Source: Symbiodinium natans (taxonomy: Eukaryota > Sar > Dinophyceae > Suessiales > Symbiodiniaceae). Taken from it: DNA of 41,626 bases. The translations under genes were made by a program, and so were the position numbers. A model generated the notes under the pieces. The model had not been told where the DNA came from and searched no databases. It saw only the letters and a list, made by a program, of their open reading frames with translations. This document shows, in pieces, positions 17,821-27,300 of the stretch. Within the stretch, counting starts at the first letter, position 1. Every line of letters starts with the position of its first letter. The stretch covers positions 1-41,626 of the forward strand of contig CAJNDS010001017.1 of NCBI GenBank assembly GCA_905221605.1, read 5' to 3'.

Positions 17821-17897
17821 CTGGTAAGTAAGTGCGAGAAAGCCAGGGCGATTCTGGGGAGAACAGCAAGGCACGGTTAGTAAGTGCGAGAACACCG
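17821..17897 (+). repeat. Family III hairpins of unit C (two)
   Basis: 17821-17846 (CTGG/CCAG) and 17874-17897 (CGG/CCG). They keep the TAAGTAAG/TTAGTAAG...GCGAGAA loop core. Confidence 0.7.
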
Positions 17898-18010
17898 GAG
17901 CTGCTGAGAACCCTGGATTAGCCGGGACGTACTCCGTGGAGGATTCGTTGTCACTGCTTTCAGAAATGCCCACAAGGACCAAGCATGCAGCTAACCCGTG
18001 GTCGCAGAGT

Positions 18011-18031
18011 GGGCCTCACTTCGGTTGAGGG
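18011..18031 (+). repeat. Family I hairpin, variant
   Basis: GGCCTC, AC-TTCG-GT, TGAGGG. Three similar variants occur at 18624-18645, 18712-18733 and 18863-18884. Confidence 0.62.
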
Positions 18032-18419
18032 TAATCGACTCCCAAGTGAGAGTATGGAGTTTTGGTGGCAAACAAGAGAGCCAGCCGACTGTCTTTGGAA
18101 CAATGGCTACGGCTGGATTGGAGAATGTCAAGTCTCACAATGGATAGCGGCCTCGTACATAATATCCTCACAGGCAGGGTGGGTTTGACCTGGTAGTCGG
18201 CACCTTGCCCGGCCCCCTGTCAGGCGCCTGTACCGGCCACCTGTTGAAGGTGTGTGGCGTGGGGTCACCGGTGCGTAGCGGCGATTTCGGTCGCTTAGCG
18301 TCCTCCAGCCTAAAAAGGGGTATGTTTGGGCAGGTACTTCACCTGTTCCTCCTGCTTGGCTCGTGTTGGAGATGTGTGAATCGAGGGCATGGATCCGTCA
18401 AGGTGAGATGACGAGAAAG

Positions 18420-18885
18420 TGCAGAATTGGGCCTCAATCAATATGGAACGGTCTATGGGGATTGACCACCCCGCTGGTAGAGGGATAGCGGCCTCTGAGA
18501 ATCGGAGGGCATGGATCACCTCCCGGCAAAAGCCACAGGAAGTATGCCCTGTGCATGCAAGAGGCAGCCACCGTAACCAGAGTCCATGAAGCCTCGGGCC
18601 ATGACCTGGTTTGAAGACATGTCCGGCCTCACTACGGTTGAGGGGTGTGGATGGAAGCACTCAGGACATGCAATGAGACTCGTAGAACGAGCATCTGGGT
18701 CTACAGGAATTGACCTCCATTCGGTTGAGGGATAGCGGCCTCCACGAACGAGGGCATGGATCACCTCCCGAATAGACAACACAGAGAATGTGCAAGCATA
18801 CAGGCAATTTGCCTTGGCCAAAGTCTTCAAGCCAATGGCAACGACTTGGTCAAAACGACATTCCGGCCTCACTTCGGTTGAGGGT
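18420..18885 (+). repeat. Imperfect tandem duplication in unit C, about 245-bp period
   Basis: About 18420-18645 and 18665-18885 share GAGGGATAGCGGCCTC, GGGCATGGATCACCTCCC and a closing family I hairpin. The rest has diverged. No ORF is seen. Confidence 0.6.
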
Positions 18886-18983
18886 AGCGGTACGTCAAAA
18901 CCGAGGACAAGGAATGAGAGGGGGAACTTACCGGCAGTTTCACCCCACAGTTTTAGTAAGCTTTTGTTTCACTTGAACCCACA

Positions 18984-19019
18984 GCCCCTTCGGGTGGCTA
19001 CGCCTCGCAGCGTGCAGAC
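18984..19019 (+). other. Type I 3'-end structure (unit C)
   Basis: Identical to the unit A and B 3' ends. Confidence 0.72.
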
Positions 19020-19032
19020 GTAAAATTCACCT
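19020..19032 (+). repeat. Junction repeat 4 (GTAAAATTCACCT)
   Basis: Exact copy, between units C and D. Confidence 0.85.
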
Positions 19033-19108
19033 GGCTCAAGGTCTCGGCTCAACCCCGGTGGGGTGCACAGGTAGCAGAGCGGTAGCTGTGTGAACCAGCC
19101 TCGAGTCC
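19033..19108 (+). other. 5'-end region of unit D
   Basis: GGCTCAAGG, an ACCCC-GGT-GGGGT hairpin, a CACAG...CTGTG stem, then GCCTCGAGTCC. Nearly the same sequence starts LINE F (22684-22760). Confidence 0.65.
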
Positions 19109-19158
19109 CCTAACTGTTTTGGGTACCAGGCCTGCTTTTCACAGCCTTCATTTGAGCC

Positions 19159-20076
19159 ATGTCCAGAGCACCTGTGCAGTCGAGACCCTCACTGCCAACA
19201 AGTGACGGGTTGGAGTCTTCTCACCCAACTTGCGATGCAGAGAGCCAGAAGGAAGGCACGGCCCGACTGGAGGGCGAAGCAGCCCGCCTTGGGGAACTCT
19301 TCCCTTATGCGAGTCCTCTTACAGCCGGCTGTGGAGTTTCTCCAGCTTTGGAAGACCAGGTAAGAAGCTCGAGCAACCTGGCAAGTGTAGAGCGAACTTG
19401 GGCCCATAGAGCCAATTGTGGTCCCAGCCAAAGCAGGACTTTCCACCAAGCACTCTGCTTTCGCTGGCATCACAAGGGCCGGAAAGAGTGGCTGCTCCTC
19501 TCCGAGGACAGCAGCGTGTATTTTGTTCGCACCAGCAAATCCGGCAAAACAGTCCGAGCCGGACCTTGTGGGCAATGGAGATGCATGGAAGACCCAGCAA
19601 AGCTCCACGGGGGAACGGGAGGCGACCCGCCCGTGCAGTGGCTTCGCCTTTTGAACTTCAATTGCACTGGCTGTGGTAACATTCCAACCCATAACCTCAA
19701 CTTCGTGCCTGGTCCTGGGGAAAGGCAACCAGCGATCTTGTATGGAGAGGATGGAAGACGCATCGAGCTCCAATGTGCCCTTTGTCTTCAAAACTTCCTG
19801 GAGTGCACGTGGAGCTGGCCGAGCTTCGATCAAGCAGTCAGGAGACAGGTGTTTCTGGACGATGCCTCCCTGGCTGACTTGCGTCAGTTAGGTCACCAAG
19901 GTACGGAGCCCGTAGAACCTTCGCTGGCGCCGCTGTCTTCTGCAGCCAGCGCACATGGCTGGACCTTCCTTGAGGAAGGGTGTTCTCAGGATCTAGACTC
20001 CCCAGAAGAAGCATGCAGCAGTGATTGGCTTGTGTGTGGCTTTGAAGACTTGGAAGACATCCCCTGGGAGGTCTGA
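19159..20076 (+). CDS. ORF-X (unit D), unrecognised protein
   Basis: 305 residues from ATG 19159, 126 bp after the unit start. No known family is recognised. The N-terminal 90 residues look disordered. Residues about 96-215 align by eye with the unit C protein (FRWHHKGRKEW, VYFVRTSKSG, GPCGQWR, FNCTGC, NLNFVPGPG). Cys pairs in FNCTGC and LQCALC could bind zinc, but the unit C protein lacks most of them. The C-terminus is acidic and Trp-containing (SSDWLVCGFEDLEDIPWEV). The frame is intact, unlike every LINE ORF here except ORF1, and the 5' and 3' regions around it are LINE-derived. Confidence 0.65.
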   Translation: MSRAPVQSRPSLPTSDGLESSHPTCDAESQKEGTARLEGEAARLGELFPYASPLTAGCGVSPALEDQVRSSSNLASVERTWAHRANCGPSQSRTFHQALCFRWHHKGRKEWLLLSEDSSVYFVRTSKSGKTVRAGPCGQWRCMEDPAKLHGGTGGDPPVQWLRLLNFNCTGCGNIPTHNLNFVPGPGERQPAILYGEDGRRIELQCALCLQNFLECTWSWPSFDQAVRRQVFLDDASLADLRQLGHQGTEPVEPSLAPLSSAASAHGWTFLEEGCSQDLDSPEEACSSDWLVCGFEDLEDIPWEV

Positions 20077-20297
20077 CCTAATACGGCCCCAACCCACTCA
20101 AATTGCAGGAGCTTTGCCCTGCCAGAATCAAGGGTGAGATGCCCACCCTCCGGAATCCCACTGTCACGGGTGAAGTTTCTCCCCGTTCAATCAGTGACGG
20201 TCCTTTGAGTCCGTTCCCAAACTGAGAGTGCCAGCAGGGCACCAAGAGAATCTTGCATGGAATAGGATCGTGAAATGATCGCATAAGGATGCAGGCT
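20077..20297 (+). other. Unit D, region after ORF-X
   Basis: Non-coding. It holds a GGGTG...CACCC hairpin at 20131-20146 and a family II-like hairpin at 20166-20187 (ACGGG...CCCGT around a TGAAG-TTT-CTC core). Confidence 0.55.
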
Positions 20298-20957
20298 GTA
20301 AGCATGCAAGCAGACGAGTGCTCAGTCCCGGCACGCACCCAGATCCATCCGTCGGATTATGTTCGCAGCTGGTCCGATGGACACCCTGCAGGACAGACCG
20401 CCTCGACGCGGCTTATGTTCAGCCTGACACCGGTTCGGCCCCCTTGCTCGGTCTGTGCAGCAGACCGCTGGACCGGGTTTTTGGGCTCAGGTGCTTGTGG
20501 GTACTCACAGGCCCAACACGGGGTTCTCGCAAACACAGCGCACGAAAGGAAAACGTTAGAACCGGTCCCTGTAGATCCTCACAGGTTGATGAGGGGAGGG
20601 TAGCGCGCTGAGGTGTGGCAGGAACGGACGAGGATCCTAGTACGCCGACCGTATGAGGTTTAGGGCATTTCCCTGCATCAGTTTGGGGTTACCCGTGTTT
20701 GGCCTGCCGAGTGCTTCCTTTGTTTGTACCTGCAGGGTGTTTTTGTTGTTTCTCCGGGTGGTGCAAGCTCATCCAGGAGGAAGCCCAGCGGCAGGCGTTG
20801 TTGTTAGGGACCAAAGCTTGGGCTGACGGACAGCCAGAGGCACCAGATGTGGAGGTTAAAGGCTGTGGCTCGGTGCCTGAAAGCCTGCCAAACTGTGATG
20901 CCCAAATCAACCAAGCCCTCCCTGCGTGCAAGTGGTTTGGGTTCCTCTGGAGCCGCT

Positions 20958-21113
20958 GAGGGGAACCAGTTAGTAAGAGCGAGAAAGCTGGTTCCCCTCC
21001 CTGGTGAGTAAGTGCGAGAAAGCCAGGTCAGCAAACGGGGCCAACAGGAGCTCAGTGCTGCTGCGGCATGAGTTTCTGGGGCCTAGGTTAGTAAGGGCGA
21101 GAAAGCCTAGGCC
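20958..21113 (+). repeat. Family III hairpins of unit D (three)
   Basis: 20958-20999 has a perfect 12-bp stem (GAGGGGAACCAG with CTGGTTCCCCTC). 21000-21027 has CCTGG/CCAGG. 21080-21113 has GGCCTAGG/CCTAGGCC. All three enclose an 18-nt T(T/G)AGTAAGNGCGAGAAAG loop. Confidence 0.82.
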
Positions 21114-21217
21114 TGCGCCGGAGGTTGGCGACTTTGCCAGCCACTTGCTTTCAGTTTAGTACAGGCATTGCCCATTTATCGGTTCCAGACCTTTTGCCTT
21201 TTCTGAGTGAGCCGGAA

Positions 21218-21236
21218 GTGGGTGAGTTTCTCCCCT
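21218..21236 (+). repeat. Family II hairpin (unit D)
   Basis: GGG-TGAG-TTT-CTC-CCC, with a bulged T. Confidence 0.6.
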
Positions 21237-21375
21237 GTACTGGCAGGGCTGATAGGGTAGGCAGTACAGACCAGGCAGTCCTCAATGCTTTCTCTCGGTG
21301 TCCCTGCACATAGTTCGGCCGTGTTAAGCAGGCCAAGGACACCTCGAGAGCCCCTTTTCCGTGCATAGTTAATAC

Positions 21376-21433
21376 CTTCCGGAACTTCGGTTCCGAAGAG
21401 CCTAACCTGGCTAGCGACGCAGTCCGCTTTCGA
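21376..21433 (+). other. Type II 3'-end structure (unit D)
   Basis: CTTC/GAAG outer stem, one bulged C, GGAAC-TTCG-GTTCC, then AGCC-TAACCT-GGCT, then a GC-rich stretch ending CGA at the junction repeat. Shared with units E and F. Confidence 0.75.
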
Positions 21434-21446
21434 GTAAAATTCACCT
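21434..21446 (+). repeat. Junction repeat 5 (GTAAAATTCACCT)
   Basis: Exact copy, between units D and E. Confidence 0.85.
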
Positions 21447-22108
21447 GTAAGAATGCAAGCAGAAGTGCTCAGTCCCGGCACGTACCCAGATCCATCCGTC
21501 GGAATATTTTCGCAGTTGTTCCGATGGACACCCTGCAGGACAGGCCGCCTCGATGCGGCTTTTGTTCAGCCTGACACCGGTTCGGCCCCTTTGCTCGGTC
21601 TGTGCAGCAGACCGCTGGACCGGGTTTTCGGGCTCAGGTGCTTGTGGGCCTTCCACAGGCCCAACACGGGGTTCTCGCAAACACAGCGCACGAAAGGATA
21701 ACGTTAGAACCGCACCCTGAAGATCCTCACTGGTTGATGAGGGGAGGGAGGGCGCTGAGGTGTGGCAGGAACGGACGAGGATCCTAGTACGCCGACCGTA
21801 TGAGGTTTAGGGCATTTCCCTGCATCAGTTTGGGGTTACCCGTGTTTGGCCTGTCGAGGATCTCCTTTGAGATTCCTGCAGGGTGCTGTTGTTTCTCTCC
21901 GGGTGGTGCAAGCCCATCTTGGAGGAAGCCTAGCGGCAGGCGTTGTTGTTAGGGACCAATGCTTGGCTGACGGACAGCCAGAGGCACCAGATTGTGGAGG
22001 TTAAAGGCTGTGGCTCGGTGCCTGAAAGCCTGCCCAACTGAGCTGCCCAAATCAACCAAGCCCTCCCTGCGTGCAAGTGGTATGGGCTCCTTGGAGCCGC
22101 TGAGGTTG

Positions 22109-22258
22109 AACCAGTTAGTAAGAGCGAGAAAGCTGGTTCCCCTCCCTGGTGAGTAAGTGCGAGAAAGCCAGGTCAGCAAACGGGGCTAACAGGAGCTCAG
22201 TGCTGCTGCGGCATGAGTTCCTGGGGCCTAGGTTAGTAAGGGCGAGAAAGCCTAGGCC
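22109..22258 (+). repeat. Family III hairpins of unit E (three)
   Basis: 22109-22138 (AACCAG/CTGGTT), 22145-22172 (CCTGG/CCAGG) and 22225-22258 (GGCCTAGG/CCTAGGCC). They match the unit D set in order. Confidence 0.8.
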
Positions 22259-22366
22259 TGTGCCGGAGGTTGGCGACTTTGCCAAGCCACTTGCGTTCAG
22301 TTTAGTACAGGCATTGCCCATGTATCGGTTCCAGACCTTCTGCCTTTTCTGAGTGAGCCGGAAGTG

Positions 22367-22382
22367 GGTGAGTTTCTCCCCT
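22367..22382 (+). repeat. Family II hairpin (unit E)
   Basis: GGGTGAGTTTCTCCCC, as at 21218. Confidence 0.6.
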
Positions 22383-22612
22383 GTACTGGCAGGGCTGATA
22401 GGGTAGGCAGTACAGACCAGGCAGTTCAACCTGCAGAACATTTTGCCTAGGGCTTTGTACAGTGCCAAACCAGTGAGTAGCCGTAGGCCGCCGAGCTTCT
22501 CGCGGAACTGGTTAGGCCCTTTTTCTTCTCTCGGTGCTCCCTGCACATAGTACGGCCGTGTCAAGCAGGCCAAGGACACCTCGAGAGTCCCTTTTCCGTG
22601 CATAGTTAATAC

Positions 22613-22670
22613 CTTCCGGAACTTCGGTTCCGAAGAGCCTAACCTGGCTAGCGACGCAGCCCGCTTTCGA
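22613..22670 (+). other. Type II 3'-end structure (unit E)
   Basis: Same double hairpin as 21376-21433. Confidence 0.75.
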
Positions 22671-22683
22671 GTAAAATTCACCT
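22671..22683 (+). repeat. Junction repeat 6 (GTAAAATTCACCT)
   Basis: Exact copy, between units E and F. Confidence 0.85.
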
Positions 22684-22760
22684 GGCTCAAGTTTCGGCTC
22701 AACCCCGGTGGGGTGCACACAGTAGCTGAGCGGTAGCTGTGGTGAACCAGCCTCGAGTCC
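22684..22760 (+). other. 5'-end region of LINE F
   Basis: GGCTCAAG, the ACCCC-GGT-GGGGT hairpin, a CACAG/CTGTG stem and GCCTCGAGTCC, as in unit D. Confidence 0.65.
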
Positions 22761-23256
22761 TCAAACTGTCGTTGGGGAACAGGCCTGATTCAACCCCAGC
22801 TTGTCCGTAGTTAGAGCCATCTGTGTGTCAGTCCAAGGTGAGTCTCTCCCTTGTTGCTAGGCTGAGCAGCAAGTGAGTCTCTCCTTGTTCCCTCCGGCCT
22901 CCGGCCTGAGGTCCCCCACACCACGGCGGGCAGAGAGCGATCTCGCACCCCCGAGGTGCAGCGCTTTGGGGTAGCCGAGAGGGTTCCCTTGGAGGAATCA
23001 ATCAAGCCCTATTTACAAGCCGAGTTCGAGGAGCAGCCCAGTGCCCGCGACCTCACACCGGGGCAGAGGGGTCACAAACCAACTCCGTGCTTTGGCTCGT
23101 TGGTCTAAGACCAGGAACGACTGGATCGTTGACGCTGGGAAACTTCTGTCGGAGGCCCGCCGGCAGAAGTGGTGTGCCGAACTCAATAAGTCCAACATCT
23201 GAGCCCTTCCTTCAGGCTAGGAGCCTCTGTTCTCTACTTGGCTCTTCCTGACCAAC
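22761..23256 (+). other. LINE F 5' UTR with family II hairpins
   Basis: Hairpins at 22834-22852 (CAAGG-TGAG-TCT-CTC-CCTTG) and 22870-22887 (CAAG-TGAG-TCT-CTC-CTTG). The outer stem length varies while the core is kept. No convincing ORF before 23257. Confidence 0.65.
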
Positions 23257-24204
23257 ATGAGCTTCACAACCTGCGAGCATTGCTACACAGGATGGGTTCC
23301 TCGCCAGGACCTAGCTTGGTATCCCACCTGTTGGCATTGTGGCAAACCGTGGAAAAAGAAGCCAAAGAAAACGGGGGATTGGTCCTGGGGCACTGAGAGG
23401 AAGTGGACGCCAGAGCGGGTGAGAATCTCCCCAAAAGCTCAAAAGGGCAACAGAGCTGTGAAGGCCCTAGATCAGGCATGGCAGCACCTGGATGAAGGAG
23501 CCCGGACTGCGTTAGAAGCGGCAGGCTGGACCCCGAAGCACCCGCAGCCACCCCCGGGCCTGGAAGCCAAAGGAGCCATGTCTGATCAAGAATACAAGGA
23601 GGCCGCACAGAGCCTGTGGAACGGAGCAGATGAAGCAGCCAAGATTCTGCTCAAGGAAGCAGGCATAGAGGAGCCCAAGGATGAGCAAATGGAGGAGGTT
23701 CCACCAAAAGTGCGACTTCAGAAAACAATGGCGGCCTACAAACAGAACACGAATGAGCTTCGTTCGCTCATTGCCAAGAAGGTTCAGCTCCAAAGCCGCA
23801 CCGAAAGGCTCAAGGAACAGTTTGAGCAGAGTATGAAAGAACTTGCAGCAATGTCGGAGAAAATCTCCCAGAAAGAGCAGGACATCCTCAAGATTCAATC
23901 TGCAGTCAAGGAGCAGGTTGAAAAGGAGGATCAACCAAAGCAGGCCGTCGAAGCCAGCAGGCTCCTAAGATGTGCCGGCATTGCCCTCACGCCTGAGCAG
24001 CAGGCGCAGCTGAACAAGCATCTCAGGCACGAGGCCGAAGAGGGGGAGCCCCAGAATTTTCCCACCTGGAAGAAGGAGGTGGGAGTACCCGCCGAGTTGA
24101 TAGGAGCTGCCCTTCCAGAGGGAACAACAGAGTTCGGCCCGACAAGAAGAAGATTGGATTTTCGGAGCAGCCCAACCGGCCGAGGGTCGAGCTACTCCCC
24201 TTGA
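23257..24204 (+). CDS. LINE F ORF1: zinc ribbon and coiled-coil protein
   Basis: 315 residues from ATG 23257. LINE ORF1 proteins usually bind the element RNA and form the particle. Residues 7-30 show CEHC...CWHC, two CX2C pairs about 17 residues apart, then a basic stretch WKKKPKK. A long Glu/Lys/Gln-rich coiled coil runs from about 150 to 230 (VRLQKTMAAYKQ to AVKEQVEK). The C-terminal third carries LTPEQQAQLNKHL. There is no RRM or CCHC knuckle of the usual kind. A family II hairpin lies in frame at 23416-23432 (VRISPK). LINE A has lost this gene by 5' truncation. The frame is intact. Confidence 0.75.
   Translation: MSFTTCEHCYTGWVPRQDLAWYPTCWHCGKPWKKKPKKTGDWSWGTERKWTPERVRISPKAQKGNRAVKALDQAWQHLDEGARTALEAAGWTPKHPQPPPGLEAKGAMSDQEYKEAAQSLWNGADEAAKILLKEAGIEEPKDEQMEEVPPKVRLQKTMAAYKQNTNELRSLIAKKVQLQSRTERLKEQFEQSMKELAAMSEKISQKEQDILKIQSAVKEQVEKEDQPKQAVEASRLLRCAGIALTPEQQAQLNKHLRHEAEEGEPQNFPTWKKEVGVPAELIGAALPEGTTEFGPTRRRLDFRSSPTGRGSSYSP
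23416..23432 (+). repeat. Family II hairpin inside ORF1
   Basis: GGG-TGAG-AAT-CTC-CCC. It is read as RVRISPK just after the basic stretch. Confidence 0.55.
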
Positions 24205-24325
24205 AAATCAGGATGAGCACCTGTAGGGCACAGGGCCACAGAGGAGTGAGGCGCGGCACTCCCTCTGGCAAGGGCCCGCAGCGAACGCGTCACAGTTTTG
24301 TAGTATAGCAGGTGGATGTGCACCG

Positions 24326-27300
24326 TTGGAGCAGCCAGTTTTTCTGCCTCCTCAGGAGTGTAACAGGCTTCGGCGCCATTGGAGGCCGAAGCAAGGAGGC
24401 AAGGAGACCCAGGGCAGCCAGGGCCCGCGGTTGAGCCCTGTGGTTAAATATGTTCTCAACAGGCTGGACTCCGCCTGCAAGACTCACATGACCACGGCTC
24501 ATGAAGAGCAAGCCCCAGTTCCCACACAAGGGTTTGGGGCGCATTTTTGCAGCACTCCGAATACTCTCGACTCTGACCGAGGAGCTACTCCCCTGCTCTT
24601 ACCGGCGGATACGGAGCATGAAGAGAGTTTCTCCTTCAGCACGCAGGAGCAGCCTGTTTGTGCAGAAGGTTCGGTTAGTGTAAACAAGTGGCTTTCGAGG
24701 AGTAGGAGAAAGACCACTCCCAGAAAGACAGCACTGGCCTTTGCAAAATCGGAGTCGCCAGTCGGCCTCAGTGGCCCCAAATTCTTTCCTGCGTCCCTGC
24801 TAGACGACAGCGACATGACGCAAACCCCAGCAACTTGTACAGCTTTAGTGGGAACCAGACTACCTTCAGGGCATACTGGTCAAAAAACCAGGAAGAAGCA
24901 TGCCCTTGTGGAACCACGAAACCGAAAGCAAGCCAAGCTGTGGCAAAAGTTAGAGGTTCAACTCGACGGACAGCACGCCATCAGCGCCGAAGCCGAAGAG
25001 ACGATCATTGAACTAGCGGACCAAGCCCCTCAGAACGAGGGGCTCTTGGAGCACTGGACTTTGGAGCAGCTTTTCAGCTGTGCTTCTCGAGGCCCGTCGG
25101 TAGGGGTATCACCCCTGAAGATGGCTCTCAAGGACGTGCAACAGCAGCTAAGCCTTCCCTCCAAAGTACCACTTCAAATTCGCTCTTCCAATGTCACCAG
25201 TTGGAGGGCGGAAATTGTAACTTGGCTTGACCAACTCACGGAGCCGGTTGTGTGCCTTCAAGAAACCCACCTTATTGGAGACTCAAGAGAGTCAGCGGCC
25301 CGGAAAGCAGCACGCTGTGGCTACGAGTTGCATGGCGGGTCGGGCTCCCCTGGTCAAGGGAAAGGAGTCCTCGGAGGTACGGGGATCTTGGTTCGCAAGC
25401 ATTGGCAAGCCCGTTTCTTAAATCATGTTTCTTTCGAGGGGGGCGGTTTCACAGCAGTTGCGGTCAGAACAAGACAGGCGGAGATTGCATGCTTCAGCGT
25501 CTACTTGCGGTCAGGTGTAGCGTATGATTCGCACCCAAACGCTGAAATCCTGTCCCGCCTAATGGCAAATATAAAGGCTCACTCCGGGCACTGGTTTGCC
25601 ATAGGGGATTGGAATGTGGCTCCAGAGGAGCTCCTGGCCAGTAACATCCTCAGTGAACTACAAGCTTACCCGATTGTGACTGGGCAGGCTACGTGTGATA
25701 GTGGCAACGAACTTGACTACTGCATCTGCAGCAGCAAGCTCAGGAGCATCTCCAGCATTGCAGCAGATTGGACTGCCCCACATCGGCCCCACTCTAGCCT
25801 GATCCTCACTTGCGATACGATGGGGGGCCAGTGTAAGGTTTTCCAGCTTCCTGCGTATGGACCTGTTGGTGAAGTGGCAGGGTGCAGCAGGAAAATGCCG
25901 TGCATCACACATATCAAGTGGATGGGGCGTGAGATTTCTGATGAAGTCTCGCTGGCATTTGCCGCCCTGGCCCAAGAGTGTTCGGCAACGGTGTGTCCAG
26001 AAGAAACCGCAGTCCGGGGCATCACCTTGTCTTTGAAACACAGTCGACTTTTGGCCCCGTCCCAAGTCTATAAGTACACGGACAATCATGCAAAATGGCA
26101 GAGGCTGCAGGTCTGGGCAAATAAAACCCCCCAAAAAATCATCAAAGCCGAAGAGCTCGAGCACCTGTTGTCAGGCCTGACTGATTCCGAGGCCCAGGAA
26201 ATCAATGGCGACAAACAGGCAAAGATCGAATCCCTTCTCGCCGGGGAGGATGACATCGACACCCGCAAGTGGATCGAGGACGAAGCCTCAAGGGCCCTGA
26301 GGGCGCACGCCCGTTGCGACAAGGAGCGTTACAAGGAGTGGCTAGACGGCGCTGTACAGAAAGGAATGAGGCCTCTCTTCCGCGCCATGAAAAGCCATGA
26401 ATCTGGCCTTGATAGGCCTTTCCAAACAATGGAACCTATGCTCCGACCATACTGCCGATTGGCCCAGTGGCAACCGATTTGGCAAGGAGAGTACGAGCCT
26501 GTTCCCACCGTTTTTCCCCTACTGCAAGTAGAAGCTAAACGAGAGGCCGAGCTACTCCCTCCGCTAGACCCACTGGCAATTATGCTCCGCATCAAACGTC
26601 TGCCTCTGAAAGCCCCAGGACCAGATGGATGGACGATTCCCTTCCTTAAAGCCCTGCCTGAAAAACGGGTCGAGGATCTCACCCATTTCTTTCACCTTGT
26701 GGAAAAAACCGGCCAGGCCCCGCATCAGTGGTGTACCACACAGGTCACCATGCTTGTTAAGTCGGTAGAAATCGAACGCCCGATTGCACTATGCCATGTG
26801 GCGTACAAGCTTTGGACCCAAGCCAGATACAACCTGGTGGCTGAATGGATAGCCCGCTTTGAGCTTGTTGCTCCGTGGGACGCGGCTCGTCCAGGGCAAG
26901 CTTGTTTGGACATTTCAGTCCGCAGAGTCTTCCTTTCCGAAATTAGCCGATCGAGAGGTTTAAGTCGGGTGAGTATCTTCATCGACCTCACTACTTTTTA
27001 TGAGACAGTGGAACATGAGCTGCTGATACAACAAGCCAAAATCCTGGGTTTCCCCCAGGTCGTCCTCAATATAGCGCTCCAGATATATCGAGGCGAAAGA
27101 CTGATCACTTCCGAGGGTCGAGTCTCTCACCCCATATGGGCCAGTCGGGGCATAATGGCAGGCTGCCCCATTGCCCCGGCTTTGGCAAAGTTGGCGTTGT
27201 TTCCCGTTTGTCAGAAAGTTTACCAGGCGAACCAGATCCAGTCCATGGATGTATGGCTGGATGACATCTCAGTCGATGTTGAGCACCGAGAACCACAGGC

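Larger units (their letters stand above)
16178..19019 (+). mobile_element. Unit C: satellite element encoding ORF-X, 3'-end type I
   Basis: It starts TGGCTCAAG and ends with the type I hairpins. It contains ORF-X (16605-17075) in place of RT, 13 family I hairpins and two family III hairpins. No RT, endonuclease or RNase H is seen. The ends match LINE A's 3' end and the unit B 5' end. Confidence 0.75.
19033..21433 (+). mobile_element. Unit D: satellite element encoding ORF-X, 3'-end type II
   Basis: 5' end as in LINE F (about 75 bp closely similar, including CTCGAGTCC near 19100). ORF-X is at 19159-20076. A 1.36-kb non-coding tail carries family II and III hairpins, and the 3' end is type II. 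It has no RT. It appears to be the LINE F-type counterpart of unit C. Confidence 0.78.
20298..21433 (+). repeat. Tail of unit D, repeated as unit E
   Basis: Closely matches 21447-22670 over its whole length, including hairpins and 3' end. Unit E has about 97 extra bp near 22428-22523. I see no convincing ORF. Confidence 0.85.
21447..22670 (+). mobile_element. Unit E: 5'-truncated copy of the unit D tail
   Basis: It starts GTAAGAATGCAAGCAG, matching unit D from about 20298, and ends with the same type II 3' end. It lacks the GGCTCAAG 5' end and ORF-X, as expected for incomplete reverse transcription. Its own junction repeats flank it, so it is a separate insertion rather than a simple tandem duplication. 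Confidence 0.8.

Noticed and set aside
12300-19000. CRISPR-like array from the regularly recurring GGCCTC motif
   Set aside because: Spacing is irregular, the repeats vary internally with compensation, they occur inside ORFs, and the setting is eukaryotic.
19072-19108. Pol III box A (TAGCAGAGCGGT) and box B (GCCTCGAGTCC) in the 5' end of units D and F
   Set aside because: Both match the consensus well, but they are only 14 bp apart, closer than in tRNA genes or tRNA-derived SINEs. Kept as a conserved 5' motif only.
20960-21027. GTGAGTAAG...AAAG read as tiny introns or splice donors
   Set aside because: GT to AG would be about 19 nt, the ending is not kept in all copies, and the paired stems explain the conservation better.
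20100-22670. rRNA gene fragments, suggested by stable hairpins and GGTTAGTAAG-like strings
   Set aside because: I could match no conserved rRNA core segment. The region is bounded as retroelement tails.
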